From contig NZ_JRFE01000013.1 in the NCBI RefSeq assembly GCF_000756305.1, positions 51,454 through 115,453 of the forward strand: a stretch of DNA of 64,000 nucleotides. The letters are read 5' to 3'. Source of the DNA: Myxosarcina sp. GI1. Its GTDB lineage: Bacteria; Cyanobacteriota; Cyanobacteriia; Cyanobacteriales; Xenococcaceae. Shown here piece by piece: positions 62,908 through 64,000 of the stretch; the stretch's first letter is position 1; each line of letters opens with the position of its first letter. The notes under the pieces are model-generated. The model searched no databases and had not been told where the DNA came from. It saw only the letters and a list, made by a program, of their open reading frames with translations. Position numbers and translations under genes: made by a program.

Positions 62908-63711
62908 TTAGGTGTGCATCGTGGCAACAGAACCGCCATCAACACGATAGTTGGCACCAACGACAAAGCTAGAATGCTGAGAACATAAGAAAGCAATTAC
63001 TGCCGCTACCTCTTGTGCCTTACCGCGTCTTTGTAGCTCTAGGTGAGGACGTTTTTCTTTTAAGAAAGTGGAAATTGCCTCATCAAAACTCATATTGTTT
63101 TCGTTAGCTCTTTGCTCCATCATCGCGTCGGTCATGGGAGTAGCAATGTAGGCAGGAGAGACAGCATTTACCAAAACACCATCTTTGGCGAAGAACTTAG
63201 ATAAATTTTTCGAGAGATTCAATACTGCTGCTTTAGCGGCACAATAAGGCATTTCGTCGGTGTAAGGCTGGACGGCATCTTCTGAAGAAATTAAGACAAC
63301 TCTTCCCCAACCAGACTTTTGCATCAGGGGAATAAAAGCCCGACAGACTCGTACCGCCGCCATAAAGTCTACCTCGATAGTTTCATACCAGTCTTCGTCA
63401 GTTAGTTCTAAAAAAGGGTCGGTCGCGCCAGTTATTCCCGCACAGTTGACTAAAATATCTACCGTACCAAAGCGATCGACAATCTGCTTTTTAGCATTTT
63501 CTACTGCATCAAGCTTAGTCAAATCGGCACTTACGCCCATCGCTTCGCCAATTTTATTAATCTCATCCACCGTTGACTGTAGCTTATCGGCAGTTTTATC
63601 GAGTAAAGCAATTTTGACTCCTTCATCAGCTAACAGTTTGGCGGTAGCTTTGCCAATACCAGAGTCACCGCCCGTAATCAGTGCGACTTTACCTTTAATT
63701 CCAAAATCCAT
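62908..63711 (-). CDS. Short-chain dehydrogenase/reductase
   Basis: A 267-residue classical SDR. The Rossmann loop is TGGDSGIGKATA (residues 13-24); NNAG is replaced by VNCAG near 89; the catalytic Ser is in VLISSEDAV near 143; the catalytic pair is YCAAK near 155. An SPAYIATPMTD loop follows. Length fits. ATG 63711 is preferred because GGAGG lies about 10 bp upstream; the TTG at 63729 is part of that ribosome-site region. The substrate is unknown. It converges with the TrxR-fusion gene. Confidence 0.9.
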   Translation of the reverse strand: MDFGIKGKVALITGGDSGIGKATAKLLADEGVKIALLDKTADKLQSTVDEINKIGEAMGVSADLTKLDAVENAKKQIVDRFGTVDILVNCAGITGATDPFLELTDEDWYETIEVDFMAAVRVCRAFIPLMQKSGWGRVVLISSEDAVQPYTDEMPYCAAKAAVLNLSKNLSKFFAKDGVLVNAVSPAYIATPMTDAMMEQRANENNMSFDEAISTFLKEKRPHLELQRRGKAQEVAAVIAFLCSQHSSFVVGANYRVDGGSVATMHT

Positions 63712-63859
63712 AATTAGTTTTTCCTCCAATTTCGAGCAGATTCAAAGCATTTAAAAATACCTTTTAAGAATTAATACTCGGATGTGTATATATATAAATC
63801 CTGTTTGATATCTTAAGTAGGATAAAAACTTTGTTAATCTACCCCAAAGTAGAGTTTGG

Positions 63860-64000
63860 TTAGTTAAACAACAAATCCCAGCCAACAATAGCGATCGCAA
63901 TATCTGCCAAGATATGACTGAGGTATCCAGGTATTATAGATTTGTAGTTGCGATAACACAGCGACCAAATTGCACCTGCTAAGAATACTCCCAACGAGCC
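63860..64000 (-). CDS. CPBP-type intramembrane protease (N-terminus beyond window edge)
   Basis: The last 46 residues of a membrane protein read GSLGVFLAGAIWSLCYRNYK, then SIIPGYLSHILADIAIAIVG and WDLLFN before a stop at 63860. The His of GYLSHILAD is the fourth conserved motif of CPBP (Abi) family intramembrane metalloproteases or glutamic endopeptidases. Nothing more can be said, since the start is outside the window. Confidence 0.65.
   Translation of the reverse strand, partial: GSLGVFLAGAIWSLCYRNYKSIIPGYLSHILADIAIAIVGWDLLFN

Overview
The window is chromosomal DNA of a beta-type cyanobacterium. The genome is AT-rich and thick with the HIP1 octamer GCGATCGC. Its gene content is typical of cyanobacteria: CruP, NrtS, an Rbp-type RRM protein, DUF1815, a Ycf52-like acetyltransferase, a GUN4-domain protein, a long cobaltochelatase CobN, and a receiver/thioredoxin-reductase fusion. 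Many genes end in heptanucleotide tandem repeats of the kind cyanobacteria carry. Genus cannot be fixed from this sequence; a Pleurocapsales- or Chroococcales-like genome would fit. There is no phage, integron or CRISPR array. Most of the window is ordinary core and accessory chromosome.

Layout. 0-8 kb: glycolate oxidase subunits GlcE and GlcF (GlcF runs off the left edge), DUF4126 membrane protein, double GNAT, small nitrate/nitrite transporter NrtS, a ribbon-helix-helix antitoxin with only a stub after it, then CruP and a CmpR/NdhR-type LysR regulator. 7.8-12 kb: TM2-SHOCT protein, helix-hairpin-helix protein, MiaB, a secreted collagen-like protein. 12-16.3 kb: three glycosyltransferases and a ChaB-like protein, DUF2243 protein. 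16.3-22.5 kb: a gene-poor stretch with a frameshifted small gene, an IS110-like remnant, a lipid kinase, a metallophosphoesterase, a 56-residue basic protein, tRNA-Pro(UGG) and a PIN-toxin remnant. 22.5-30 kb: TM2 protein, MgtE, Rbp, DUF4332, PepP, and a hybrid histidine kinase whose GAF domain looks like a cyanobacteriochrome. 30-44 kb: CobN, DUF1815, ABC ATPase, NadB, HPF with a cold-shock domain, aspartase, orphan SodX, pentapeptide protein, ferritin-like diiron protein, PD-(D/E)XK nuclease, GNAT, RibD-C reductase. 44-58 kb: dCache histidine kinase, an A-PCP-TE nonribosomal synthetase, a GT-C-like membrane protein, a membrane pseudokinase, an RsbRD-type histidine kinase, and two DUF2382 proteins, one with duplicated PRC barrels. 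58-64 kb: lipoprotein, a small RNA, GUN4-domain protein, tandem ABM protein plus REC-Grx-TrxR fusion, SDR, and the tail of a CPBP protease.

How the genes work together. GlcE/GlcF belong to photorespiratory glycolate oxidation, and the LysR gene beside CruP is of the class that senses inorganic carbon. NadB and AspA both use aspartate. MiaB and HPF act on translation. The 44-58 kb stretch is rich in sensing and stress genes around one small nonribosomal synthetase.

Best leads: (1) a minus-strand small RNA near 59.4 kb with a Yfr2-like stem-loop and an exact complement of the Yfr1 motif; (2) the A-PCP-TE synthetase, which lacks the amino-group-binding Asp; (3) a pseudokinase with every catalytic residue replaced; (4) the GAF with the canonical bilin Cys but no following His; (5) the REC-Grx-TrxR fusion without the TrxR CxxC; (6) an in-frame repeat insertion in CobN; (7) heptamer repeats spanning the stop codons of two convergent genes.
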